From NCBI RefSeq assembly GCF_002102175.1, contig NZ_LQOX01000103.1:1-64000 (forward strand): a stretch of DNA of 64,000 nt, given 5' to 3'. Below, piece after piece: positions 44,128 to 52,414 of this stretch. Position 1 is the stretch's first letter. Every line of letters begins with the position of its first letter. Below the pieces are notes generated by a model that saw only the letters and a list, made by a program, of their open reading frames with translations, had not been told where the DNA came from and searched no databases. Position numbers and translations under genes: made by a program. Source of the DNA: Mycobacterium gastri (GTDB taxonomy: Bacteria; Actinomycetota; Actinomycetes; Mycobacteriales; Mycobacteriaceae).

Positions 44128-44133
44128 CCTCGT

Positions 44134-44169
44134 TGCAATACATGCGTGATTATGCATATATTGATGCTC
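44134..44169. promoter_or_regulatory. AT-rich putative metal-responsive operator/promoter
   Basis: The 36 bases before the CDF start are about 64% A+T, far above the surrounding sequence. They hold the palindrome ATGCAT and an inverted pair GCAT/ATGC around an ATATTG core, and read GATTATGCATATATTGATGC. AT-rich sites of this style are typical ArsR/SmtB family operators in front of metal exporters. No regulator gene is adjacent, so the assignment rests on sequence alone. Confidence 0.45.
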
Positions 44170-45075
44170 ATGGGAGCCGGCCACAATCACAGTCACACGA
44201 CTACAGCGGCGAGCGCCACGCGGATGATCCCGCGGATGATCGCGGCCGCGGCCATCCTGGCGGCGTTCTTCGTGGTGGAGCTGACCACCGCGCTGCTGAT
44301 CAACTCGATCGCGCTGCTGGCCGACGCCGGACACATGCTGACCGACGTCGTCGCGGTGTTCATGGGGCTGGCCGCCGTCGTGCTGGCCAGGCGGGGCAGC
44401 TCGTCACCGGATCGCACCTTCGGCTGGCATCGAGCCGAGGTGTTCACCGCGGTAGCCAACGCGGTGCTGCTGATCGGGGTCGCGCTATTCATCCTCTACG
44501 AAGCGGTGGACCGTCTTCGCGAGACTCCCGCGGTACCCGGGATGCCGATGATCGTGGTGGCGCTGTCGGGCCTGGTCGCCAACTTCGTCGTGGCGATGCT
44601 GTTGCGGCCCCACTCCGAGGGCAGCCTGGCGGTCAAGGGCGCCTACACAGAAGTCGTGGCCGATACCGTCGGCAGCTTCGGCGTGTTGATCGCCGGCGTG
44701 GTGACCGTCACGACGCGCTGGCCCTACGCCGACGTGGTGGTGGCCGTGCTGGTCGCGCTGTGGGTAGCGCCCAGGGCGCTGTCGCTGGCCCGCGCGGCAT
44801 TGCGCATCCTTTCCGAGTCGTCGCCCAGCCACATCGACGTGTCGGAACTCCGTACTGCGCTGTACTCCCTGGACGGCGTGACCGACGTGCACGACCTGCA
44901 CGTGTGGACACTTTCGCCGGGTAAGGACATGGTCACCGCGCACCTGACCAGCGACGGCCAGTTGACCACAGTGCTGCGGGACGCGCGTGCGGTGCTCTAC
45001 GCCCGGGGGTTGAAGCACGCCACCGTTCAGGTAGAGCTGCCCGAGGATGCCGGATACTGCGCTGCCAACCTGTAA
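44170..45075 (+). CDS. cation diffusion facilitator metal exporter
   Basis: This 301-residue protein has a His-rich N-terminus (GAGHNHSH), six hydrophobic segments and the paired metal-site motifs: ALLADAGHMLTDVVAV in the second helix and YTEVVADTVGSFGVLI in the fifth. A C-terminal cytoplasmic domain contains DVHDLHVWTLSPG. It should export zinc, cobalt or a related ion in exchange for protons. The start at 44170 follows an AT-rich likely operator; earlier in-frame ATG and GTG codons lie inside that site. H37Rv has no CDF gene here. Confidence 0.9.
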   Translation: MGAGHNHSHTTTAASATRMIPRMIAAAAILAAFFVVELTTALLINSIALLADAGHMLTDVVAVFMGLAAVVLARRGSSSPDRTFGWHRAEVFTAVANAVLLIGVALFILYEAVDRLRETPAVPGMPMIVVALSGLVANFVVAMLLRPHSEGSLAVKGAYTEVVADTVGSFGVLIAGVVTVTTRWPYADVVVAVLVALWVAPRALSLARAALRILSESSPSHIDVSELRTALYSLDGVTDVHDLHVWTLSPGKDMVTAHLTSDGQLTTVLRDARAVLYARGLKHATVQVELPEDAGYCAANL

Positions 45076-45077
45076 CC

Positions 45078-46006
45078 ATGACTGATCGCCTGATTCGTTC
45101 GCCGCGTGAAGCCGACCTGCCGACGGCGAGCGCAATCTGCCGACGAGCATTCGCGACGTTCATGAGGGTGCCCGACCCGCAGACCTTCTGGGCGGACCGT
45201 GAGTACGTCCGGACGCGTTGGCGTGCCGATCCGGATGCCGCGCTCGCCGCCGAGGTGAACGGCGCCGTGGTGGGTTCGAATTTCGTGACCAGGTGGGGCA
45301 GTTTCGCGTTCTTCGGACCGCTGACAGTGACACCGCAGCTGTGGAATCAAGGCATCGCCCAGCAGTTGATGACCGCCACGATGGATCTGATCGACTCGTG
45401 GAACGTGACCGCGGCGGAGCTCTTCACGTTCGCCCACAGCCCTGGCCACATCCACTTGTACCAGAAGTTCGGCTTCTGGCCTCGGTTCTTGACCGGGCTG
45501 CTCGCCACGACAGCCGCCGAGCCGGCGGCCGTCTCGTTCACCAGGCCCTCGCAGGCCGGAGCCGGCGAACGGAACGGTCTGATCGACGCCTGTCGTGCCC
45601 TGACCGACGACATCTACGCCGGCCTGGCGTCAGCGCCGAAATTGAGTCGGTCGACGCCCAGCAATTGGGCGACACCGTGCCGCTCGGTAGCGGCGACTCG
45701 GTGGACGCATTCGCGGTCTGTCACCTGGACACCGGTACCGAGGCCGGCGCCGACACCTGCTACATCAAGTTCGCCGCCGTCAGCCCGAGGGCACCAGCCG
45801 ACCACGTCTTCGGGCAGTTGTTGGATGCCTGCGAAACGCTTGCCGTGCAACAGGGCATGCGCCGAGTGGAAGCGGGCGTCAACCTCAATCGTGGCCTGGC
45901 GTATCGGAGCATGCTCCGTCGCGGCTTCACAGCCGAGTTGTACGGCGTGTCGATGCACCGACCCGACGCACCCGCCTACATCTACGTCGTCGATGACCTG
46001 CGGTGA
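45078..46006 (+). pseudogene. frameshifted GNAT N-acetyltransferase
   Basis: The gene starts two bases after the CDF stop. The first frame reads a GNAT domain (MTDRLIRSPREADLPTASAI, AALAAEVNGAVVGSNFVTRW, FFGPLTVTPQLWNQGIAQQL, SPGHIHLYQKFGFWPR) up to TDDIYAGL. A second frame then continues from VSAEIESVDAQQLGDTVPLG through GMRRVEAGVNLNRGLAYRSM to a stop at 46006. The shift lies at about 45624-45631. The first half keeps the full acetyl-CoA-binding region, so a truncated active protein remains possible. It could also be a sequence error. Confidence 0.78.
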
Positions 46007-46015
46007 CCAACCCGG

Positions 46016-46429
46016 TCAGAGGCCCAGCGCCGGGCGCGCGGCGGGGTCGCAGTCGTCCAGCAGGTCCAGGCACCGGTCGTACTCGTCGGTTTCCCCGATG
46101 GCGTCGGCGGCTCGCGCCAGCGCCGCCACGCAGCGCAGAAAGCCTCGATTGGGCTGGTGCGAATAGGGCACCGGACCGAAGCCCTTCCAGCCGTTGCGAC
46201 GCAACTGGTCCAGGCCCCGGTGGTAGCCCGTACGGGCGTAGGCGTAGGCGGTGATGGCCTTGTCGTCGCCGAGCGCCTCCTCGGCCAACGCCGCCCAGGC
46301 CACCGACGCCGACGGATGTGCGGCGGCGACGATGCCCGGGTTTTCTCCGGCCAGCAGCTCGGCCTCTGCGTCACTGTCGCCGGGAAGCAGGATCGGATCA
46401 GGCCCTAGAAGATCATCCATCGGCGTCAT
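46016..46429 (-). CDS. DUF3151 family protein (Rv0360c-like)
   Basis: This 137-residue soluble protein reads MTPMDDLLGPDPILLPGDSD and has the DUF3151 core WAALAEEALGDDKAITAYAY, ARTGYHRGLDQLRRNGWKGF and VPYSHQPNRGFLRC. The helical pattern resembles TPR-like repeats. Function unknown. The longer minus-strand frame reaching 47428 is a shadow of the next gene. It matches Rv0360c in place and size. Confidence 0.88.
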   Translation of the reverse strand: MTPMDDLLGPDPILLPGDSDAEAELLAGENPGIVAAAHPSASVAWAALAEEALGDDKAITAYAYARTGYHRGLDQLRRNGWKGFGPVPYSHQPNRGFLRCVAALARAADAIGETDEYDRCLDLLDDCDPAARPALGL

Positions 46430-46579
46430 GACGCCTATTCTGCAACTTTGCCCATCCGCCCTATTAGGGCCGGTGGTCATTTCCCAAGGACCCCGCCCCA
46501 CCTCGGCGATCAGGCGAACCGGGGGTCGAATCGCTAAGCTCCGAACTACCCACTCGATAGCGGGAGGACAACAGCGCTT

Positions 46580-47398
46580 ATGCCCAACGCACCCGAACCC
46601 GACCGCGGCGACACCGAAACCGGGGGCCAGTCGGCCGGCAATGAAGGCGCCGCAGGCACCGAGCGCCAGCCTCTGATCCCCGACGACGCCGAAACCGAGA
46701 CCGTGGTGATCTCCACATCTGACCCGGAGAACAATCCGGGATCGGCAAACGCGGACCTGCCGCGCGAACGCCGCTTTACCGCGCCGGGCTTCGACGCGAA
46801 GGAGACCCAGGTCATCGCCACCTCTCCCGAGCCGGCCACCGAGGTCTTCCACACCTCCCCGGCACCGCCCGGTCCCCCACCGCCGATCGGCGGACCACCG
46901 AAAACCGCGACGCCACAGTCGATTCCGCCTCGCGGCGGCAAGCCGCCGTTGAGACAACGCAACTGGGGTTGGGTGTTGGCGATTGTCGTGATCGTGCTGG
47001 CGGTGGCGGCCATCGCCATCCTGGGCACGGTACTGTTCACCCGCGGCAAGCACTCGAAGGTGTCGCAGGAAGACCAGGTGCGGCAGACCATTCAGAGCTT
47101 CGACGTGGCAATCCAGACCGGCGACCTGACCACGCTGCGCAGCATCACCTGCGGCACCACCCGCGACGGCTACGTGGACTACGACGAACGCTCCTGGAGC
47201 GAAACCTATCGACGGGTTTCGGCGGCCAAGCAGTATCCGGTGATCGCCAGCATCGACCAGGTTGTCGTCAACGGCCAACACGCCGAGGCCAATGTCACCA
47301 CGTTCATGGCCTACGACCCGCAGGTCCGCTCGACACGCAGCCTCGATCTGCAGTTCCGCGACGACCAGTGGAAGATCTGCCAGTCCCCGAGCAACTAA
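46580..47398 (+). CDS. single-pass membrane protein (Rv0361-like)
   Basis: This 272-residue protein has a long acidic and Pro-rich cytoplasmic N-terminus (to about residue 130) with Thr-rich acidic stretches (DDAETETVVISTSDPE, KETQVIATSPE) that look like kinase targets. One hydrophobic segment follows (GWVLAIVVIVLAVAAIAILG), then an extracytoplasmic SnoaL/NTF2-like domain with a Cys pair (SITCGTT, KICQSP). It resembles Rv0361. In H37Rv the next gene is mgtE, which is absent here. Confidence 0.82.
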   Translation: MPNAPEPDRGDTETGGQSAGNEGAAGTERQPLIPDDAETETVVISTSDPENNPGSANADLPRERRFTAPGFDAKETQVIATSPEPATEVFHTSPAPPGPPPPIGGPPKTATPQSIPPRGGKPPLRQRNWGWVLAIVVIVLAVAAIAILGTVLFTRGKHSKVSQEDQVRQTIQSFDVAIQTGDLTTLRSITCGTTRDGYVDYDERSWSETYRRVSAAKQYPVIASIDQVVVNGQHAEANVTTFMAYDPQVRSTRSLDLQFRDDQWKICQSPSN

Positions 47399-47404
47399 CT
47401 CAGA

Positions 47405-47465
47405 CGCCGAGCAGACACACAATCGCACCGGACATGGCGGATTTGTGCGAGTCTGCGACTGCTCG
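47405..47465. terminator. imperfect stem-loop between convergent genes
   Basis: The gap between the Rv0361-like gene and fba carries TCGCAC and GTGCGA arms about 16 bases apart, extended outward by GCAGAC and GTCTGC. The structure can form in either transcript, so it may serve both convergent genes. No U-run follows. Confidence 0.45.
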
Positions 47466-47476
47466 CGGAATGGAAA

Positions 47477-48511
47477 TCAGCCGGCGAGCGACTTTCCGGC
47501 GCAGTGCAGGTCGTTGCAGGCCTCGATCACCCGCTCGGTCATCGAAGCCTCGGCCTTCTTGAGGTAGCTGCGCGGGTCGTAGACCTTCTTGACGCCTACT
47601 TCGCCGTCGACCTTGAGCACGCCGTCGTAGTTGGTGAACATGTGACCGGCGATCGGGCGGGTGAACGCGTACTGGGTGTCGGTGTCGACGTTCATCTTCA
47701 CCACGCCGTAGCGCAGCGCCTCCTCGATCTCGGACTTCAGCGAGCCGGACCCGCCGTGGAAGACGAAATCGAACGGCTTGGCGTCTTCGGGCAATCCGAG
47801 CTTGGCCGCCGCCACCTTCTGCCCCTGGGCCAGGATGTCGGGACGTAGCTTGACGTTGCCGGGCTTGTAAACGCCGTGCACGTTGCCGAACGTCGCGGCC
47901 AGCAGGTACTTGCCGTGCTCACCCGCGCCGAGCGCGTCGATGGTCTTCTCGAAATCGTCTGGGGTGGTGTAGAGCTTGTCGTTGATTTCGTTGGCGACGC
48001 CGTCCTCTTCGCCGCCCACCACGCCGATCTCGATCTCCAGGATGATCTTGGCCGCCGCCGCCGCTTTGAGCAGCTCCTGGGCGATCACCAAGTTCTCGTC
48101 GATCGGCACCGCCGAGCCGTCCCACATGTGCGACTGGAACAGCGGATTGCCGCCCTTGCTCACCCGATCCGACGAGAGAGCCAGCAGCGGCCGCACGTAG
48201 CTGTCGAGTTTGTCCTTGGGGCAATGATCGGTGTGCAGCGCGACGTTGATCGCGTACTTGGCCGCGACGACATGGGTGAACTCGGCCAGCGCGACAGCAC
48301 CGATCACCATGTCCTTGACGCCGAGACCGGAGCCGAACTCCGCACCCCCGGTGGAGAACTGGATGATGCCGTCGCTGCCGGCGTCGGCGAAGCCTTTGAG
48401 CGCGGCGTTGATGGTCTCCGACGACGTGCAGTTGATGGCCGGAAAGGCGTACGCGTTCTCCTTGGCACGTCCCAGCATCTCGGCGTAGACCTCGGGCGTT
48501 GCAATGGGCAT
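47477..48511 (-). CDS. fba: class II fructose-bisphosphate aldolase
   Basis: This 344-residue zinc aldolase cleaves fructose 1,6-bisphosphate in glycolysis and runs in reverse for gluconeogenesis. Metal and substrate motifs are ALHTDHCPKDKLDSYVRP, LEIEIGVVGGEEDGV, TFGNVHGVYKPGNV and FVFHGGSGSLKSEIEEAL. A strong ribosome site (GAGGAGGAAG) precedes the ATG at 48511. It matches Rv0363c, which is essential in M. tuberculosis. Confidence 0.97.
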   Translation of the reverse strand: MPIATPEVYAEMLGRAKENAYAFPAINCTSSETINAALKGFADAGSDGIIQFSTGGAEFGSGLGVKDMVIGAVALAEFTHVVAAKYAINVALHTDHCPKDKLDSYVRPLLALSSDRVSKGGNPLFQSHMWDGSAVPIDENLVIAQELLKAAAAAKIILEIEIGVVGGEEDGVANEINDKLYTTPDDFEKTIDALGAGEHGKYLLAATFGNVHGVYKPGNVKLRPDILAQGQKVAAAKLGLPEDAKPFDFVFHGGSGSLKSEIEEALRYGVVKMNVDTDTQYAFTRPIAGHMFTNYDGVLKVDGEVGVKKVYDPRSYLKKAEASMTERVIEACNDLHCAGKSLAG

Positions 48512-48606
48512 AAACTTCCTCCTCGAAGAATGCTGGGTCTAATCAGTATTGCAACTCACCAGTTTGTGTCCAGGCCGGTGGGTCTGGCCCGGTATGTTGG
48601 GACATC

Positions 48607-49278
48607 GTGAGCACCGCCGTGACGGCCCTGCCGGACATCCTCGACCCGATGTACTGGTTGGGCGCCGACGGGGTTTTCGGATCCGCCGTGCTGCCCGGGA
48701 TCTTGATCATCGTCTTCATCGAGACCGGCCTGCTGTTTCCGCTGCTACCCGGGGAATCGCTGCTGTTCACCGGCGGGCTGTTGGCCGCGAGTACCAACCC
48801 GCCGGTCACCATCGGGGTGCTCGCCCCGGCGGTAGCTGTGGTGGCGGTGCTCGGCGATCAGAACGCGTACTTCATCGGCCGCCGGATCGGGCCGGCGCTG
48901 TTCAAGAAGGAAGATTCGCGGTTCTTCAAGAAGCACTACGTGACCGAGTCACACGCATTCTTCGAAAGATACGGGCCCTGGACGATCATCCTGGCCCGCT
49001 TCGCGCCGTTCGTGCGGACCTTCGTCCCGGTGGTCGCCGGCGTGTCCTACATGCGCTATCCGGTATTTCTCGCGTTCGACATCGTCGGCGGCATCGCCTG
49101 GGGCGCGGGTGCGACGCTGGCCGGCTACTTCCTGGGCAACGTGCCGTTCGTGCACCACAACCTGGAAAAAATCATCCTGGGCATTCTGTTCGTCTCGCTG
49201 CTGCCGGTGATGACGGCGGCATGGCGTACCTACCGGTCACGGCGGCGCGACAAGAACGAGGCCGCACTACCCGAGTGA
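48607..49278 (+). CDS. DedA family membrane protein (Rv0364-like)
   Basis: This 223-residue protein has DedA/SNARE-associated landmarks: FIETGLLFPLLPGESLLFTG, FFERYGPWTIILARFAPFVR, TFVPVVAGVSYMRYPVFLAF and GGIAWGAGATLAGYFLG, with about five hydrophobic segments. DedA proteins act as lipid carriers or scramblases at the inner membrane. The start is GTG. Its 3' end overlaps the GH76-like gene by 12 bases on the other strand. Confidence 0.92.
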   Translation: MSTAVTALPDILDPMYWLGADGVFGSAVLPGILIIVFIETGLLFPLLPGESLLFTGGLLAASTNPPVTIGVLAPAVAVVAVLGDQNAYFIGRRIGPALFKKEDSRFFKKHYVTESHAFFERYGPWTIILARFAPFVRTFVPVVAGVSYMRYPVFLAFDIVGGIAWGAGATLAGYFLGNVPFVHHNLEKIILGILFVSLLPVMTAAWRTYRSRRRDKNEAALPE

Positions 49279-50382
49279 GCCGACGCCGGCGACGCTGTGG
49301 GCGGCCTCCATCAGCATCCAGCCCGACAGCTGTACCGACAGATCGCGCTCCGGGATCTCGGAGCTGTTCACCGCTCCCGCGACGAACTGCGCCTGCTGTC
49401 CGCCCGCGGTGGGCAGCTCGGCGTCACGGTCCCAGAAGGCCCCGAACACCGGCAACCCGTCCACCGTTTGCCGGTAGTCCCACGCTGATTTCGCCGACGA
49501 CAGCACTATCTTGGCGGCGCTGCGGCGAGCCGCGACGTCGTCGGCGGAGTCGCCCGGCAACGTGGTGGCCACCAGCGCCAGGTAGCGGGCGGTGATACCG
49601 GCGAACAGGCCGCCGTCGCCGCCCCCGGCGCCGCGCAGCACACCAGCCGGCGCCATGTGCTGGTCCACGGCTGCCACCAGCCGCTGCACCCGGGCGAAGT
49701 GGCGCTGGTCGCCGGTGCGGGCCGCCAATTCGGTCTCCAGACCGAGCACCACACCCTGGCAGTAGGTGTACTGGGCGCGGACCAACGACCCGTCTTTGAT
49801 GCCGTCGAACACCAGCTGCGTCTCCGGGTCGATCAGCGTGCGGTCGATCCAGTCGGCCATCTGCTGGGCACGCTGCAGCCAGTCGTCATAGCGGGCCAGA
49901 AATATCCCGGCCGGGCCGTTGGCGGGGGCGTTGAAGAACTGGTCCTGCTTGCGCCACGGGATGCCGCCGCCGTCCTCGGGTGCCCATGCGTTGACGAACT
50001 GGGCGGCCAGCTTCGGCAGCGCGCGCCGCCGCTGCACCCCGGCGATCCGGGCGGCGCGTTCCAGGGCCAGCGCCAGCCACGCCATGTCGTCGTAATAGCT
50101 GTTGGTCCAGGAGAAATTGTTGCGCAGCCGATGCGAGCGGACCTGCCGGTTGATGCTGATGTGCCGCTGCGGCTGTGGGTCGCGCAGCTGCGCATCGAGC
50201 AGGCAATCCAGCAGATGCGCCTGCCACCAGTAGTGCCAGGTGCCGAACAGTCGGTCTTTGCGGGCCGCTGGCCAGGCCACCACGCCCAGCTGCGTCCCCG
50301 GCATCGCCCAAAGCCGTCTGAGGTGCCGCTGGGTGACGGCGGCTTCGGAGGTGGCGGCCCGGTTTGCCCAGAGCTGGTCCAT
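49267..50382 (-). CDS. glycoside hydrolase family 76-like protein (Rv0365c-like)
   Basis: This 371-residue (alpha/alpha)6-barrel protein has FSWTNSYYDDMAWLALALER, whose Asp-Asp pair is the GH76 catalytic signature, plus IPWRKQDQFFNAPANGPAGI and YTYCQGVVLGLETELAARTG. GH76 enzymes cut alpha-1,6-mannan, and in mycobacteria this would fit lipomannan-related chains. No signal peptide is visible, so it may act on cytoplasmic material. It corresponds to Rv0365c. Confidence 0.9.
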   Translation of the reverse strand: MDQLWANRAATSEAAVTQRHLRRLWAMPGTQLGVVAWPAARKDRLFGTWHYWWQAHLLDCLLDAQLRDPQPQRHISINRQVRSHRLRNNFSWTNSYYDDMAWLALALERAARIAGVQRRRALPKLAAQFVNAWAPEDGGGIPWRKQDQFFNAPANGPAGIFLARYDDWLQRAQQMADWIDRTLIDPETQLVFDGIKDGSLVRAQYTYCQGVVLGLETELAARTGDQRHFARVQRLVAAVDQHMAPAGVLRGAGGGDGGLFAGITARYLALVATTLPGDSADDVAARRSAAKIVLSSAKSAWDYRQTVDGLPVFGAFWDRDAELPTAGGQQAQFVAGAVNSSEIPERDLSVQLSGWMLMEAAHSVAGVGSLG

Positions 50383-50505
50383 GGGTTAAATCCTGCCTTA
50401 GCCCTGGCTACGGTCAGCGACGGATCCGATATTCCACGGAACATCCATTGAGCGGGTTAAGAGTGCCGGGCAGGTAATGCTCACCCTGTTGTCTGTGACG
50501 GCTAC

Positions 50506-50703
50506 CTAGTCTCCGAAGCTCACATCGTGCGAACGTGATCCATGCAATGCTGCCACTACTATGGCCTCCGCAATCAGCGCGGTGCCCAGCACCGTTCGAA
50601 ACAGCTTGGGGCCCAAACTGATTAGCTCGTGCCGACGCAACAGCGGATGCGCCGGCGGCGCGATGGCGCCTCCACCGTCGGAATAACCATGTGCTGCCGA
50701 CAT
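50506..50703 (-). CDS. possible small single-pass membrane protein
   Basis: A 65-residue frame from MSAAHGYSDGGGAIAPPAHP has one hydrophobic stretch (LFRTVLGTALIAEAIVVAAL) and ends SRSHDVSFGD. It could extend upstream to 50793. Coding character is modest and I recognise no family. It lies in the gap between the GH76-like gene and eutB, in a region absent from H37Rv. Confidence 0.3.
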   Translation of the reverse strand: MSAAHGYSDGGGAIAPPAHPLLRRHELISLGPKLFRTVLGTALIAEAIVVAALHGSRSHDVSFGD

Positions 50704-51007
50704 GCTCAGATTCGCGATGACTTCGGGGTTTTCGGCTTCCGGCTGTGCGATTCGCCGTCCGGGGTCGAGAATGCTCCCGGCGGAGGGCGACAACGTCGAC
50801 GCCGGAGGACGTCGGAGGACGTCGGCGGGTGCCGTCGAACCGGCCGCAACTGATGGTGGTGGAGTCGTTCAGCGTGGCTGCGCTTTACCGTCTCGGGGTA
50901 TTCTCAGCATCCATACTCTATTTCGCCTTCTGTAGTCGGCACCGACTGGTCGCCAACTCCCCAGACGAAGAATTGGCCGGATTCGAATATTCCGAGAGCA
51001 CACTGTG
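50704..51007. other. upstream region of eutBC
   Basis: These 304 bases hold only low-quality frames. They should carry the eutB promoter. I looked for a cobalamin riboswitch, since ethanolamine ammonia-lyase needs B12, and saw no convincing B12 box. A short direct repeat (GGAGGACGTC, twice) lies at about 50804-50823. Confidence 0.4.
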
Positions 51008-52414
51008 ATGAGTTACCGACACACTGTTGCAGGTACCACCTACACGTTTGATGGTCTGGTCGATGTAATGGCGAAAGCAACGCCATTGCGGTCCGGTGAC
51101 CAGCTCGCCGGCTGCGCCGCCGAGCATGATGCCGAACGTGCCGCGGCCGCATGGGTGCTCGCCGACATACCCCTGACCACGTTTCTCACCGATGTCGTGG
51201 TCCCCTATGAAACCGACGAAGTTACCCGCCTGATCATCGACAGCCACGATCGCGAGGCGTTCAGCCCGCTCGCCCACCTGACTGTGGGCGGTTTTCGGGA
51301 CTGGCTACTGGATACGGCCGCCCGAGACGACAGCGCGACACGAATCGCCGCAATCGCCCCCGGCCTTACCCCAGAAATGATTGCCGCGGTCTCAAAGATG
51401 ATGCGCAACCAGGATTTGATTCTGGTCGCCGCGGCCGCAACCGCTACCGCGGCCTTCCGCACCACCATCGGGTTGCCGGGCAGGTTGGCCACTCGGCTGC
51501 AGCCTAACCATCCGACCGACGACCCTCGCGGAATCGCGGCGGTGGTGCTCGACGGCCTGCTGATGGGATGCGGAGATGCGGTGATCGGCATCAACCCGGC
51601 CACCGACTCACCACACGCAACCTCGGAGCTGCTCTTCCAACTTGACGACATCCGGCAACGCTTTAGCATCCCCACCCAGTCGTGCGTGCTGTGCCACGTG
51701 ACGACCACCATGGAACTGATCGGCCGGGGCGTGCCCGTCGACCTCGTGTTCCAGTCGATCGCAGGCACCGAAGGCGCCAATTCCAGTTTCGGCGTCACCA
51801 TCGCAATGTTGTTGGAAGCCAACGAGGCTGCCCGATCACTCCACCGCGGCACAGTCGGCGACAACGTGATGTACCTGGAGACGGGACAGGGGTCGGCCCT
51901 GTCGGCTGGAGCCCACCTCGGCGTGGGGGGCAAGCCCGTCGACCAGCAGACGTTGGAGGCTCGGGCCTACGCGGTGGCCCGAGCGCTGCAGCCGCTATTG
52001 ATCAACACCGTCGTCGGATTTATTGGACCTGAATACCTTTACGACGGTAAGCAGATCATCCGTGCCGGGCTCGAAGACCACTTCTGCGGGAAACTGCTCG
52101 GCCTACCTATGGGCGTCGACGTCTGCTACACCAACCACGCCGAAGCGGACCAGGATGATATGGACACGCTGCTGACCCTGCTGGGCGTAGCGGGTGCCGC
52201 CTTCGTTATCGCTGTCCCCGGCGCCGACGACATCATGCTGGGCTATCAAAGCCTGTCATTTCACGATGCGTTGTATGTGCGGCAAGCGCTGGGTTTGCGC
52301 CCTGCGCCTGAATTCGAAGCTTGGCTGGCCGGCCTGGGCATGGCCGACACCAACGGCCGAATTCTGCCTATCGATCTCGCGAACTCGCCATTACGCGCCC
52401 TGGCCTCCGGTTGA
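51008..52414 (+). CDS. eutB: ethanolamine ammonia-lyase large subunit EutB
   Basis: The 468-residue catalytic subunit, with EutC, converts ethanolamine to acetaldehyde and ammonia using adenosylcobalamin. Landmarks are LTPEMIAAVSKMMRNQDLIL, TTIGLPGRLATRLQPNHPTD, LLMGCGDAVIGINPATDS, QSCVLCHVTTTMELIGRGVP, FQSIAGTEGANSSFGVTIAM, YLETGQGSALSAGAHLGVGG and GLPMGVDVCYTNHAEADQDD. Its stop overlaps the eutC start as TGATG. No reactivating factor EutA, permease or microcompartment gene is nearby. Codon use looks less GC-extreme than the neighbours, and H37Rv lacks the pair here, which suggests acquisition. Confidence 0.95.
   Translation: MSYRHTVAGTTYTFDGLVDVMAKATPLRSGDQLAGCAAEHDAERAAAAWVLADIPLTTFLTDVVVPYETDEVTRLIIDSHDREAFSPLAHLTVGGFRDWLLDTAARDDSATRIAAIAPGLTPEMIAAVSKMMRNQDLILVAAAATATAAFRTTIGLPGRLATRLQPNHPTDDPRGIAAVVLDGLLMGCGDAVIGINPATDSPHATSELLFQLDDIRQRFSIPTQSCVLCHVTTTMELIGRGVPVDLVFQSIAGTEGANSSFGVTIAMLLEANEAARSLHRGTVGDNVMYLETGQGSALSAGAHLGVGGKPVDQQTLEARAYAVARALQPLLINTVVGFIGPEYLYDGKQIIRAGLEDHFCGKLLGLPMGVDVCYTNHAEADQDDMDTLLTLLGVAGAAFVIAVPGADDIMLGYQSLSFHDALYVRQALGLRPAPEFEAWLAGLGMADTNGRILPIDLANSPLRALASG

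Noticed and set aside
50704-51007. Cobalamin riboswitch before eutB
   Set aside because: I looked for the B12 box and the adjoining conserved core and did not find them.
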